Shown here: in pieces, positions 11,474 to 24,600 of the stretch
Position numbering within the stretch: the first letter of the stretch is position 1
Layout: the number at the start of each line of letters is the position of its first letter
From: Paragorgia papillata
Lineage: Eukaryota; Cnidaria; Anthozoa; Scleralcyonacea; Coralliidae
Length of the DNA: 64,000 nt
Reading direction: 5' to 3'
Assembly: GCA_035771165.1 (NCBI GenBank)
Contig: JAWNZC010000234.1
Location: forward strand, 2,765,001 to 2,829,000
Made by a program: the position numbers and the translations under genes
Notes under the pieces: model-generated
What the model was told of the DNA's origin: nothing
Database searches by the model: none
What the model saw: the letters and a program-made list of their open reading frames with translations, nothing else

Positions 11474-12419
11474 CTTTAATAAAATTGATATGGTATTAGT
11501 TAGATTTTCTGTACATGCACATACATGTAGTGATGTAGACATTAGGTTATAGTAGATTACATATGTAACATATACTGGTTTACAAATAGAGTCAGTTTTG
11601 AAAACTGTGCACACAAGTTTCTGAGGCAATGGTTAGTCTTGACTGCAAGCATAGACAGTCCAGAAGACAATATATTCTGGATTTTCTATGCTGCGAGCTT
11701 CGACAATAACAATGGCGATGTCGTCGTACTCGTCATTTCGACAGTCAAGACCAATGAGCATTTTTGTCAAATAGGCGAGTAAACTGATGTAAAATTACCG
11801 ACAGTTTTGTGATATTCCACTTGGGATTCCAAATATTGCGACCAAAAAGCACAAAACATGTTTATTTTTGAGTTACAGGGTTAGTTTTGACTGCATGTTT
11901 CGGAAATGATTGTTACATGCGCCATTTTAACAATGACAACAACCAAAGTCTGCAATTTAACTCACTATTTAATGAAAATACAGAAATAATCGAATGTACT
12001 TACCTTTAAATTATAAGGCGCTCCACGAATACAGTTTAAAAATCTTGATGGCAAGTCTCTATTTCAAAATAATTTCCATAAACTGCGCGCAGATCGAAGA
12101 TTATCTGTCCTTTTTACTTCGGTTCAAGTTGCAAAGCAAGTTCCGTTCCGACCGTGACGTCACACAGTAAACTCGTACCAGGTCCCTAACGCACGGTCAC
12201 AGTTACAGAGATGCCAACTTTGGAGCGCTGTTACTGGGCGGGGATTTAATATTTTTGAGAAAAAATTTCTTGAAACATTTTCTTTTAACCTAAGTTATTT
12301 AAATATGTAGAGATCCCACAGGCCATAGAGGCACTTTAATGCAAAAGGTCCATTAGTTATATAGTAAATTTTGAAAGTTTCACCAAGTTTTAAAAATATT
12401 CATATTTAGGTCGTGTTCC

Positions 12420-12937
12420 CCCTTCAGCAGACACCTCCCTTAAGCGAACACCTAGGCGAGGATCCCGGTCACTTGTTTAATAAAGCACTATAGTTATAAT
12501 CGCTTTTAAGCGGACACCTCTCTTAAGAAGACACCTAGGCGAGATCCCGGTCACTTCTTTAATAAAGTACTATAGTTATAACCTCATTTTAAACAGATAC
12601 CGCTGTTAACCCTTAGAGTACGAGGGGTTTCCCTATTGACGAGAAAATTCGTCTGGCGTTTAGGGTCCCACTAATGAGCAAATTAACCTCGCGTAAGCGG
12701 ACACAAATACATATCAGAATTAACGTTTTCTTTAATAGCAGTAACAATCAACACAGAGATTAACAGAGAGAGAGATCAACACTTTGAATTGTGAACTTGT
12801 GTAAGTCAGTTGGTGTTGTATTGGTTGTTTTATAGAATGATAAGGGAAACAAACTACAAATACAAAAGGTTTGTCACTACATGCGCACACCTCTTATAAG
12901 CGAACAACACTCCCTCTTAAGCAGACACATTTCTTAA
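12420..12937. repeat. Tandem repeats with CTTAAGCGGACACCT units
   Basis: Two ~86-bp units (starting ~12,432 and ~12,518) share CACCTAGGCGAG, TCCCGGTCACTT and the AAAGTACTATAGTTATAA-type segment. Shorter CTTAAGC(A/G)(G/A)ACAC motifs follow to 12,937 and resume at 13,664-13,735, ending GGTGTCCGCTTAATAGGGG. The block is a single repeat array cut by the 726-bp insertion below. Confidence 0.65.
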
Positions 12938-13663
12938 GGTAATTCCTCAGTAATTCTTCCAGAAACGAAAAGTTGCTGAAACTCCCCAGTATTAAAGTTT
13001 ATGATATGTTCATAGTAAAATTAAAAAAAAAGAGTTGGGGTCACCGACCTCGTTTAGAAAATACAGCTGCCAGTAAACCATCATTTCTCAATTTGTAGCC
13101 ATTTTGGCTAACTCTTGATATCGTCTTATTATCTTAAGAAATCCTTCTTAAAAGCACTTAGTTTATACTGACTGGGAAAATATTTGATATTTTAGATGCA
13201 CTTGCATATGAACTATTTAGTGGCAACAAATAATGGAAGAAAATTTGACGAAAATAACAACTGACAAACATTTTTGCGATATAAAAATGTCCACATTCTT
13301 TCTTGTCACATGTTTTTTTGAAGCCATAAGAACGAGAAACGTACGCTATTTCCAAATTCTCGAAACTATTTTTTCTCTATTCTTTGATATATATGCTGTA
13401 TAACTGGTGGAGGAAATACATAATTGAAAAAAAAGTGGGGGTCACCGAGTGTCATCGTGAGCTACACAAGGTTAAAGCTTGAACATGGAGCATTTCCTTA
13501 TCATTTCATCTATATACGAAAGCACGCAACAAATTTTTAATTTTTTTTCCAAACCCAAAATTAAGTTAGTATCTTCTTGTCAGAGGTATTATTAGCTGAT
13601 CTTGAATTAGTATTGCAGAATTATGCGCAGAAAAGCTGCGCAATACAAAACCGAGGAATTACC
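12938..13663. mobile_element. 726-bp non-autonomous element inserted at TTAA
   Basis: The ends GGTAATTCCTC and GAGGAATTACC are exact complements and lie between TTAA copies at 12,934-12,937 and 13,664-13,667. Removing it restores the CTTAAGC-type unit of the surrounding repeat. TTAA duplication is typical of piggyBac and Kolobok superfamilies. Inside, the GGGGTCACCGA motif occurs near 13,035 and again near 13,437. No coding capacity. Confidence 0.8.
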
Positions 13664-13780
13664 TTAAGCAAACACCCCCCTTAAGTGGCCACCTAGGCGA
13701 GGTCCCAAAGGTGTCCGCTTAATAGGGGTTCGATTATACTAATTGGTTAGCAACATAAAACTAAAATCGTCCAACTGTTG

Positions 13781-15608
13781 TTAAAAACTTTTCAGACATC
13801 GATGAGTGAGTTCTTTTTCCGAACTCCTGAGCTGCATGTACGCTTGATCTATAGCTGCTTCAATGACGGTCCTCTCGGGATCAGATCGCGAGAAAAAGGT
13901 GCAAGGTTTCGATTCATTGGTCTCACGCGGTTTCGCTTCTCTACTGGACGTATTAACACATCCCAGGGCATCTGGCTGACGTCCTGACACTGACAACTCT
14001 ATTCGCGTTTTCCTACCAGCAGTAGGAAAAGGAAATTCGCCAGAATCAACCGCCTTGCAATCGCGATCCGAGAAATCGTGTGCCATCTCAGCACTAGTCG
14101 TAGGCACGTCTGGTAATCGTGATAAAGACATTTCAAAATCTGGTTGTAGCTCAACTATTCCGAACTGATCAAATGCATTATCGGCAACACCCAACTTCCT
14201 CCGGGAAGCTTGCGGTCTTTTCCAAGCATCTTCCGTGGAAGCCGCGTCGGAAACGTTCGACATTTCAGTATCTGACTTCTCTCGAGCAGCCTTCGATTTC
14301 TTTGGGGCGGCGTCAGAAACCTCACGGGTGGCTTTCGACTTCTCCAGAGCTGCCTTCGAGCTGTCGCGAACAACTTCGGGCTCCCGTTGGGCAGTTTCCA
14401 AACTCTCTCGTGCCCCTTCCGTTTTCTTCCAAGCTGTTTCCGACCTGTCGCGAACAACTTCAGACACGACAGTTTCCAAACTTTCTCGTGTACCTTCTGT
14501 CTCCTCCCGAGTGGTGTCCGATGACCTACGCTTAAAAAATTGAACAAGCCTCTCAACAGAGCTCAACCAGGACGAACTTGTCTTTGAAACCTGAGGTGCC
14601 ATAGTTTCAGAAATTACGCTCTCCACAAACTCGTCCAGCGTTTCTGCTTTCGACGATTCTTTCTGGAGCATTGTTTTTTGTTCAGAGATTCCAACGGGCT
14701 TTGCCTTAATGGGAGATTTGTTATCTTCTTTCGCAGCAGATACCACTGCCACACAAGACTTGTTGATATTATTCGTTACTCTTTCAGTCACTTCAAAGCC
14801 TTTCTCACTGATTCGCGTCGACACCGATTCTGTATATTCCATAAAAGGTGGTCGACGGGAATTGACAACTGGGTTTGCTTGGCTTTGGCGTCCTGTGTTG
14901 GTTCTTGTCGAGCTCGCCGTACAACTCGTGCCGACGCAAGCCGTAGATGTGGAGAGGGGTCGTTTCGGTGACTCGCTCGCGCGTAAACGACTTAAACCCT
15001 TGAACGGTTTGCGCAGTTTGCATTTCGGGCATATTCGGCAACCGGAGATGTATTTTGTTATAACGCAGTCGTCATCCTCGGTTGTACAATTCTCAGAACT
15101 GCCTTTGATAGTAGCGCTTTCTTGTCTAGTCTTATTTTCTGAACTCCTGGAGTCACGTGCCGTCGACTCAACTTTGCGCCCGCTATTCTCAATTGCAGCG
15201 GCGCCAACAGCCAACGTCCTTTGTACTAAGAGCTTAGTTTCCAACGTAAATCCCAGGCCTTGGAAATCATCGCTGGCTTGTCGCTTGAGCCCATTTAGGA
15301 CAAGAGAGATATCTTCGTCATCAGACTCTTCGCGCACGCGCTTCCTTCGCCGGCGCGTGGTCCGCGAGTAAGTCTCGTCGGATGTGACGTCAACGTCGGG
15401 GTTCACGGTTGCCTTGGAGACGAGCTGGATCCTATGCAGACGAGACAATTTACGTGGAGAGGAAGCGGCTTCACCTGTATCGCCGCTTTTCAAATGGATG
15501 GGCCGACACGTAGGACAGAACAACAACGGGGGGTTGGTGGACCAGGTTTTACAGCCAACGTGAGTTCCATATTGACCACAGGCTGAGCAGAGCACGAGTT
15601 CCCAAAGT
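13781..15608 (-). CDS. PHF7-like: PHF7-like terminal exon: last PHD finger and long charged tail
   Basis: Acceptor TGTGCTTTAG (AG at 15,609-15,610); stop TAA at 13,783-13,781. It begins with the PHD ligands Cys260, Cys263, His269, Cys272, Cys284 and Cys287 ([19 protein letters not shown]). The rest is Ser/Glu/Arg/Lys-rich and probably disordered, with a basic run [11 protein letters not shown] at ~residue 336 that looks like a nuclear localisation signal, an isolated CRICPKCK Cys cluster, and imperfect repeats of the type 'TRESLET/AREKSD' encoded at ~14,260-14,520. The Met codon at 15,619 lies in the intron and is not the start. No HECT domain. Confidence 0.9.
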
Positions 15609-18600
15609 CTAAAGCACAATCAAAATGAGTAATCAATAAATAAGTTCACAAGTTCACAAACAAGCACCGTAGAATCTCGAAAGTTCGGTATTATCCGCTG
15701 TTGGGGTGGCTACCTTCCGGGAGGCAGCTACGTTAACATATTGTGGATACGTAAATACGAACTAAATTTGCTGTATTACATAAAACATAATGCGTGGTAT
15801 CCTTATAATAAAGTTTTTGGTTTGATTTTACATTATTTTACATTTACATTGTTAAAAGTCGGCAAAATCCTATTATGATACAACTAAATTCTTCTTTGAA
15901 GTCATTTTATCATCATCAATCGTATTCACTGTATCACGCGGAACACGCTCTTTTCAAAAGACCTAAAATTTCAAATTTACCGCTATTTTCGGGGAGGCCG
16001 CTACTTTCGGGATTCTACGGTAGAGTGCTGCGTAGACAGAGCAAAGTGAAAAGGTGGTAAACAGCCGAGATTTTTTTAGTAACGAAAATCCGACGCTTCG
16101 AGAGGAGCCCTCGGTTTTTCGTTACTAAAAATCGCGGCAGTCTCACTCCCCCAAGTTTATATAGCACCCGAATGGAAATGACTATTATCATCATTATAAT
16201 ATGCATGACAAAATTACTGCATTCTGATGTATGTAAACTTTATTTAAAGTGTCAAATGTATTCAGCTCATGCACAGAACTAATTAGGGACACTGTTGGCT
16301 TTACTGATGAGACAAACCGGAAAACCCGTAGAAGGAGAGAACCAACAACTCTACTCATATGAAGCTAAGGTTATCATCCATCCAAGCACTAACCCTTTTG
16401 GTGATTGGTCGAGAGGAATACGAAAATAAACACCGAAGGCAACATTCAACAGTGTGTTTTGTAGCCCCGAGACTGCTATTGTTTCCCCTAGGCGAATTCA
16501 AGGGCAACGAGTGGTCGAAAACCACAAAATTCACTGTTTTCCCGTAGCCTGCGAGCAGGCCCTCCTGTTCTTGTAAAATGTGGGCCTGCAACAAAGCATG
16601 GCTTTTTTTTTCCATCACACGCGGCCGTCAGGCCGCGTATTTCTATTGATCGAATTTGGCGGCCGCGAGTTTGTATTGGTCGAACAGAATAACTAATGCA
16701 GAATAAACTATTTTTAAAAGTTATTGTTTACGGAGTTCAACAATGCATGGAGTGGAGACATATTCCAACAAGACGGCTATTAAAGACGCCGTAGCTCTTA
16801 CTATTTTAAAAACAGATTGCTGTGAAACAAAATAAAAAAAATAGCAAAGTAGATCTGGGTTGAAACTTCATGAATCTCTCTGTCTGTCAGTGTCTGGCTT
16901 TATAAACAGAAGCATGCAAGTGTTATCACTTTCATCACAAATTGAGCCCCGTCCGTGGCCTTGACGCAATATAATAACGTGCCGTTCAAAACATATTAAT
17001 AAGATGAGATTATATACACATTCACTTAATTCGTGTAATAAAGATTATTGCGGAATGAGGTAAGTTCTTTTTCAAAACGAAGTTTCTTTCTGCCATTAAA
17101 TGTCTGTGATATGCTGTTAAGCTACTGAAATACTTACCCACTGTCGGCTGAGAACATTTTTCCAAATGGACACTTGCAAGCCGAGCTGTCACAAATGCTA
17201 TACTTTTCTAACAATTCGGCAAAATTCTGGCCATCCTCCCAAGCGGCATCTCTGCAACAAAGATAAAAAGATATCAGATACTGATAACTTATTGATCGAG
17301 TGTTATTGTATTTACGACAAAATCCTGCCCAGTCTTTCAGAACGTAGACAACAGACGGGAACGAGTTCCCTACAATTTGTCACTGTCATCGACGATATTC
17401 AGCTTGTTCGAAGACCAAGGGAAAATATTTGCTTATCGATAAACAATGGCCCAGTATGTTTTACAAAGCTCTTGACAAAGCGTTGCGATACAAATGGTCT
17501 TTCTTAGCTTTTTCCTGAATCGTCAACGAGAGTGTTTTATATGTTCGCGTCGCCGTCGGCACTGATCGGCTCAGCCGTTCAGGTAGGAATTGTATTTCTG
17601 TCAGGAATTTTGGCTAAACTACATCGACCTTGTATTCTCTAATATAATTATAACGTTCTGAGACGAAACTGCGAAGAATTACGAGACGTGTCAGACGATG
17701 GATGTTTGTTTGGCGACGAAGCGAAAATAAGAATAGTTTTAACTTGTAAATTGTCGGGAGTTTTGCTGTTTTGAATTATTTCATGAGTTCAATTGTATTT
17801 TGGGTCTGTCGTGTATAATTATGTGTTACAGAACGTCGAGAAATCGATTAAACAAGTTAGCAACGTGCACATTATTATATATTAAGTTTCATCGGAGTTC
17901 CCCAGAGCCTCCGTTCCTTGGTAATGACCAAAAGGACCGCAGGCTCTGGGTACGAGATTGGGAAAAAGGAAATAAAGTGCAAATTTTTGAAGCGAATAAG
18001 TCAATCAAAAACAATAAAAACTGAAGAGTCAATCACGTTCTACAACGGATTTTTACGGATGGCATTTTCCAACCTCGAACCCAAGGCTGTTTCTACACAA
18101 AATAAACAAATATGGCGGCCAATATTTGAAATGGAGGAGAACAATTTGTTAAAATTTGAAGCTAATTATTTTTTACTCTTGTCAAGTAAAGTACCTGGAA
18201 GAAAACTAGAAGATTCTTAGTAAAATTTCTCGAGTAGTGGTAGAAGAAGCAAAGCGTTTTTAAACAACCAAATTTACGAGGAGTGCATGGACACTGCCGA
18301 AAGGACACTCTAATGTAAGCACACATGACTTGGACAATTTTTCATGTATATAATTAATAAGTAATAGCATGGTTTTTCGTGCAATTTGGAAAAACATGCC
18401 CTCGTGAGTTTGAATAGCATTTGTGAATGTTTTTTTTTCAAAATCGCACTCAAAACCATGCTATATACGTATTTGAAAAATAAGCACGGAGACCCTCAAT
18501 ATTTTTTTCTTGCAGACTTCAAGCATAAACACTCAATAGAAAGATTTACAAAAATCTGTAATACTAATATTTTTCAAATGCCAAAAAAATAACGTTTTCT

Positions 18601-21600
18601 TTAATAACATTTTTTTAGCGTTAAAGAATTTTCTCAATTTTGGTATGGAGGAAGATTTTAGCGATAGAAAACATGGTACAAAATTTTAGCATAGGTGACC
18701 GGATAAAATACTGAAATACACTGGGTTTCTTTTAAGCCAGTTTTCCACTTGCGATTTTTTTCGGGCGAATCGATATTTTTCTTTTGTCTTATGAGCTCTC
18801 GGCTGAACTAACTAGAAATTTATTAGAAATGCCGATTCGCGCAAAAAAATTCGCAAGTGGAAAACCGGCTTTAGAAATTTGTAGTTTTCGGTAGCGTCAG
18901 AATGACACGTAATGACACAAGATGGCGTCAGCAGCTTGCATATACGTTATGTCATTTTAATGGTAATCATATTCTTGCGCACACGAATTGTCACGCGAGT
19001 TTCCTGGTAGGGTTTATCCCAACTCACTCGCGCATGCACGGAATTTGATAAAAATTACTATGAGCCACCTTAACGTAGGCCACTTTTGAGGTAGGTGCCG
19101 ACCACTCATCTCTATATAACTGGGATGCTCATCTGGCTAAAAAAATTAAGCCAGGGGAGATGACGAATTTGGAGTACCAAGATGGCTGCAACGGAAAATT
19201 GTATGTTTTCGTCGCACAAAAAGAGACGAAAAAAAAACACATTAAAAATATATCTGCCATTGGTATCAAACAAAGAACACTGTAAAAGATTTAGAAGCAA
19301 TTGCCATGTGAGAATTGTTTTACGGCTTTTCCGACTCCCCCGGTAAACTCTTACTACTCTTAATCCCGCGAGGTACAGTGGCCCTGGAGTACCAATATGG
19401 CCGCCAGAGGCTTCAAAATGTTTACAGCTGACCATGAAGGATGAGCAATCCAGTTGTATACACAGCCAAAAATAGCACAGGTTGTTGCAACAATGATGGC
19501 TAAACAGTACTGCAACAAGGCGGCTATCATGCGTGAACAGCACTGTTGAAAGAACAGTATTGTTCATCATTGTTCCAACAGCATTGTTCAGCAATGATTA
19601 AGCACTATGAACAGTAGCTGTTCATGGCTGTTGGAACAGGAGAGAACAACACTGTTAGAACTGCATGGTTCACCCTCGTTATAACATGGCTGTTCAGCAC
19701 TGTTACTACATCATGCCGTAAGAACCTGTTGTATCATGCATGAACAACACTGTTGGATTCACATGGTTGTTCAATGTTGTTTCAATAGGCGTGAACAGTG
19801 TTGTTGGACAAAAATAGCGTATGAAGTATGCACACGCGATTTTCTCGCGGTTATTTTAGCAAATCAGTTCGTGAGCGATAAAAGAAAGGGGAAAGTTAAC
19901 ACTTTTAATATCTGGCATGGAAAAACGAACAGAAGAGAGCCGAATTCTCAATTAAAGCACTCAAAACGTTTTTTCAAAAATATAATAGTTCAATATTAAT
20001 TTCAAGTCGTGGCATCTTTCTGCAAGTGTTTTTGTCACTGAAAATACGTACCAAAACCGTGTGGATTTACAGTGTCTTAAAGATGAAAAAAAGACAGTTT
20101 TCTTGACAGGCGAAGACTGACAGAAAACTATTATGAAAACTATAAAGAAGTGGATGCTGTTTTTTTTTTAAATACGAAGAAACACAAGAGGTTAATAAAA
20201 GGTGAAATCAAAGATGGACTGCTCCACAAAAAGTTATGGTGTCAGCAGCAAGGAAATATTTTTTTTACTATTTCTATTCAAAGACAAAGTGGTTTTCTTT
20301 TCAACTTAATAAAGGTGAGTGTGAAGTATCCAAATAACTTTAATGACACGAGAAAATGTAGATGTTTAATATTCTAGTAAGAAATATATTAATAGTAGAA
20401 AATAAGTTTCTTCTGACAAACACCTGCAAATTTTGGCACCCTTCTCATTGACTAACTCCACATAATTTTTAACAACTATGATTTCTATTCCTATTTAATA
20501 TTTTTTACCCCGGTTATGAGCTGCAATCATCAGAGCATTATAGCTTCAAGCTCATGCATAGCTGACCATATTAAAAAGTGGCCCCATAATAATTTCACTT
20601 GTTGGGTTTAGGCCACATTTTTGTCAAAAATGCGAGGTGGGTATATTTGTTGCAATGCCTTTTCACATGATGTACTATTAAAAATGATTGCTTGGTAAAC
20701 CATGCCAAACAATAAAATTCAGTCCATCCATTTTTGTATGAGATGTGGCAGATTATTTATATTCAATTTGGAAGAAAATCTGCCATTCTAAAGGAGGTTA
20801 ATAGTTGTTCAACCTATTCATGGGAGGCAGGGTGCATGTGTGTTTGCATTTCTTTGCATTGCATTTGAAACAAATATGGATCAGGCAGAGGAGGTGGGAG
20901 GGGGGTGCATGGAGAACTTCCAAAAGTATTTTTTGATAACATTGCATGTTAGAAATTCACAAATCACAATACAGTATTAAATCCATTTAATACCATTTAC
21001 ACATCACTATTAAAATAGCTAATTTCAAAGCTTTACACAGTACATTACTCTAATTTAAGGCCCTTTTATTTAAAATACAGGGAATACCACATCAGATACC
21101 CAAGAAATTTAGGACTAGCTAGCATGCTCCAGGATGCTCATCTGTACCTGTAGCCATTTCCTTTAATATCAGTGTACATAATAATTGTAAGCATTTAGCA
21201 AAAATGCATCAAAAATATATAAATACACAAGGCTTGTACATGAATATCCACCAGCACTGCACAGCAGCAGCATGATGCAAGGAAAATATTTTGGTTTTTA
21301 CAGGAAACGTTTCAGGAAAAAGACAAGAAAAAATGAAATATTTAGCTTTGTCAACCAACATTCATTGCACTAAGGCAGAAAAAACCCAACCAGGTTTCAA
21401 GAACTAAACGTGTTATCTGTTTTCTCTTTCTTTACAGTATACAGTACATGGCTTGATTAACAGATATGTAATGGCAACAAAATTCAACTGATGCTACTGC
21501 AAGTATATGTGAGTAAATAATAATAATTAATATAGCTCAATGGCAGTTGGGCTCAACAAGAAGCTAGGATAATAGGATATACATGTAAGTATTTTGCTTT

Positions 21601-24600
21601 ATAGCACTGGCTTCACATGGGGATAATTCATAGCTGATAGCAATTTATAAAAAAATGATATTTGTTTTTTCTTCATTAATACTGAGTTCACTTTGAAAAT
21701 TTCAGATTTGCCAGACAAGAATATATTAATTAGAAGAAGAATTTGCTTAGCATTCAACATATATGTGGCTAAAAAATAATAAAAATTGGAAAAATTTGTT
21801 TACGAATCACGAGTTTTAGGCACTAATCAAATGTGTTTCTTTTTCTCTTTTAATACAAATAACATAGTTTGGAAGAGAATTTCAAAACTGCGACCAGTAG
21901 ATCAACTCATAGACAGAGTAGTTTGGCAATGAGAAACTTGGGTTTTGAAAAAAGACTATTGCAACTTGCAAGCAAATATATTGCATCCTAACATCATTTG
22001 GGTTTTTGTTTTATACATGTACAACATATATCTTATTTCTTTGTTCTAAAATACATGATTTGTACGTTTAAACAGAGTAAAGTTTTTACATACCTGTTGT
22101 TTTAGTCGCAGAGTTTTGTCAGTTTTGCAGAGCTTTCTCGAACCCGTTTCTTCTGTATTGTGTCGAGTTTTTCGATAGCTTGCAATTTGCTAGTCTCCTA
22201 ATTCGCAGCCGTTTTTCTGCCTGTGTTATTCTTTGGGTCCTAAGAACGGCTGCGAAGGAGACTAGCTGTTTGCTCGTTGTCGAAGGCTCGAAGCAACCGG
22301 GGTAAATTTGCGTACCGGAGTTTTTCACGTCCACGAAGCAAATCACAAAATAAAGAAACAATACTGATAACATCCCTGATACAGCCTGTTACAACAACAT
22401 TGTTCACGTCTGTTGGCACAGTAAAAACAGGTTGTTATCAGGCATGATAAACACTGTTAGAACAGCATTGTTCACGCCTGTTGATTCATCATCCGTGAAC
22501 ATTGTTGTTCGAACAGGCATGAACAGCACTGTTGACAATACTGTTCCCAGGGTGCAGCACAGCATTGTTCACGGCTGTTCCGAACAACACTGTTCGCGCC
22601 TGTTGACAACTTGCAACAGGCTGTGCGTTTTTACGCGTGTAGAGATCAGTGGTGCCTATGTCCGCCATCTTAGTTTCAACACTTCAAATCCTGTGCCCCG
22701 AGCGAAATCTAACTAGGGAAGAAAGCTTACCTGTCTGGAACAAAAATTCCCATTTTTTTCATTTCCTTCACAAAATTATCAGCGTCGTTACAGACAGCAC
22801 AACGGAAGAAGTAACCACTTATCTTCGCTTGTTCCTAACAACAAGGACAATAAAGAATACACATCAGGTCTCTAGCATAGTCAATCAAAATGGGGTCTGG
22901 AAACTCAGCAAAGATAAAGACAATGTGTTCTTGATAATATTATACCTCAACTGTAAATTGTCTAGTCAGAAAGCTTGGTTTGTACTACGTGACCATTAAA
23001 TTAATCAAAAAGTAAATTAAAGTGAAATACCCGCTGTGGCGGGGTATAACCCCGAATACCCCGCCACAGCGGGGTATTCGAGTTCGTGTACCACGCGTGA
23101 ATAGCGAGTTCGTGTAAGCACGATTCACGAAGCTGTCAACAATGAGGGGATAAGACGCTTCGTCTGAACATTCAGATGTTGACAAAAAGATTTTGTTAAG
23201 TTACAAGAAAATAAGAATTCAGAAAATACAAAGAAAGCAACAAAGAACGCATCTAGAAACCTTGAGACGACACTTAATATGAACAGAATGGAAACAGACA
23301 ATGAAAAGCTGAAAAAAGTTAAGCTGACTTTATTAACATTATTTAAGCTTTTTTGGGAAAGATTGATATGTTTCGGTTACAGACCTTTCGCTCGGGGTAT
23401 TCCACAAAAAATTACTCCTCGAGATGAAATATCCCTTGGGCTTCGCCCTCGGGGTAATTTTTTGTGGAATACCCCGAGCGAAATGTTTATAATTGATAAT
23501 AACGAAGCAATCGTCCAATAGCATCGTTTAGGTTCAGTCGCTCAACCGTGTTATTTAAATATGAACAAGCAAAAAACGAAAGGTTTGTGCACGGCGAGGA
23601 CCACCTCAAAATATAATCACAGATCTTGTTAGAAAAATGATAGCCCATGCAGGAAATAACTTTAAGGTAAAACCATAACGAATACATAATATTTAAAAAA
23701 AATTTAATGCTGACGTTTCGTTACTAACCTACTAACATCTTCAGAGTGAATAAATTATTTACAGAGATTGATATTAAATAGCTAACTGATACATAAATAG
23801 ACGGTGACAGAAGTGACAGAGGAGTAATTAATGAGCATAAAGAAGTGAGAACTCAGAAGCATGCAAAATTTAGTTGATAAACTTACGTGTCGATGCTGCC
23901 AGGCGTCGTATGTTGGTGAAACATGCCGACTATTGCATACCAGGATCTCAGAACACATGGGTATCTCGGCCTACACATGAAAAACGCTTTCTGTGACTCA
24001 ACTCTCTAGTGTTTTAGCACACAAAACACAAACTGGCCATAATGTGTGCTTTGGACGATTTTTCAATTTTGTCTTCTGGTTCGACCAAATTTGATGTTCT
24101 CATACGAGAAAGTCTTTTCATTTCTAAGATAAAACCCTCTCTTAACGGAAACTTTCGATCTTTTCCTTTCACATTTTTTAATATTATCTTGCTTACGGCT
24201 TTTACGGGTATTTTGTCACCCCTTTCCTCTCCTTTGAACGCTCCTGAGTTCTCACTTCTTTATGCTCATTAATTACTCTTCTGTCACTTCTGTCACCGTC
24301 TATTTATGTATCAGTTAGCTATTTAATATCAATCTCTGTAAATAATTTATTCACTCTGAAGATGTTAGTAGGTTAGTAACGAAACGTCAGTATTAAATTT
24401 TTTTTAAATATTATGTATTCGTTATGGTTTTCCTTAAAGTTATTTGCTGGGCTATCATTTTTCTAAAAAGACTGCGTTTCCCGCCTGGTATTTCGATTGT
24501 AACTATAATCACATATCATTGTAGACGCTCTGAAGTTTGCCGAGTTTCCAGACCATATCTCGATTGACTATGTCTGTAGGCAGTCGAACTTTGGCAGGTG

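Larger units (their letters stand above)
9499..12347. mobile_element. DNA transposon with ~850-bp terminal inverted repeats
   Basis: The left arm (~9,499-10,340) and right arm (~11,500-12,347) are near-identical reverse complements. Both start at AAAGTGCCTCTATGGCC and share CCCCGCCCAGTAACAGCGC, TGACGTCAC-region sequence and the CTATAACCTAATGTCTACATG inner end. The centre holds two splice-compatible minus-strand coding segments and an (AT)n tract. Superfamily unknown; the long arms with a spliced internal gene suggest a Kolobok- or P-like element. No target duplication could be fixed by eye. Confidence 0.75.

Noticed and set aside
14119..15371. Several plus-strand frames of 97-220 codons
   Set aside because: All are antisense to the terminal exon, whose reading frame has the PHD ligands and a good acceptor.
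15609..15619. Met codon at 15,619 as a start for a 612-residue protein
   Set aside because: The first four codons are intron; the acceptor AG at 15,609-15,610 and the phase with exon 7 fix the exon start at 15,608.
17166..17507. Plus-strand Cys-rich 113-codon frame
   Set aside because: It overlaps exon 7 in antisense; the Cys codons are fortuitous.
1..18405. A giant 18-kb transposon bounded by the inverted arms
   Set aside because: The interval contains host exons joined in phase to exons outside it, so it cannot be a self-contained element without further evidence.
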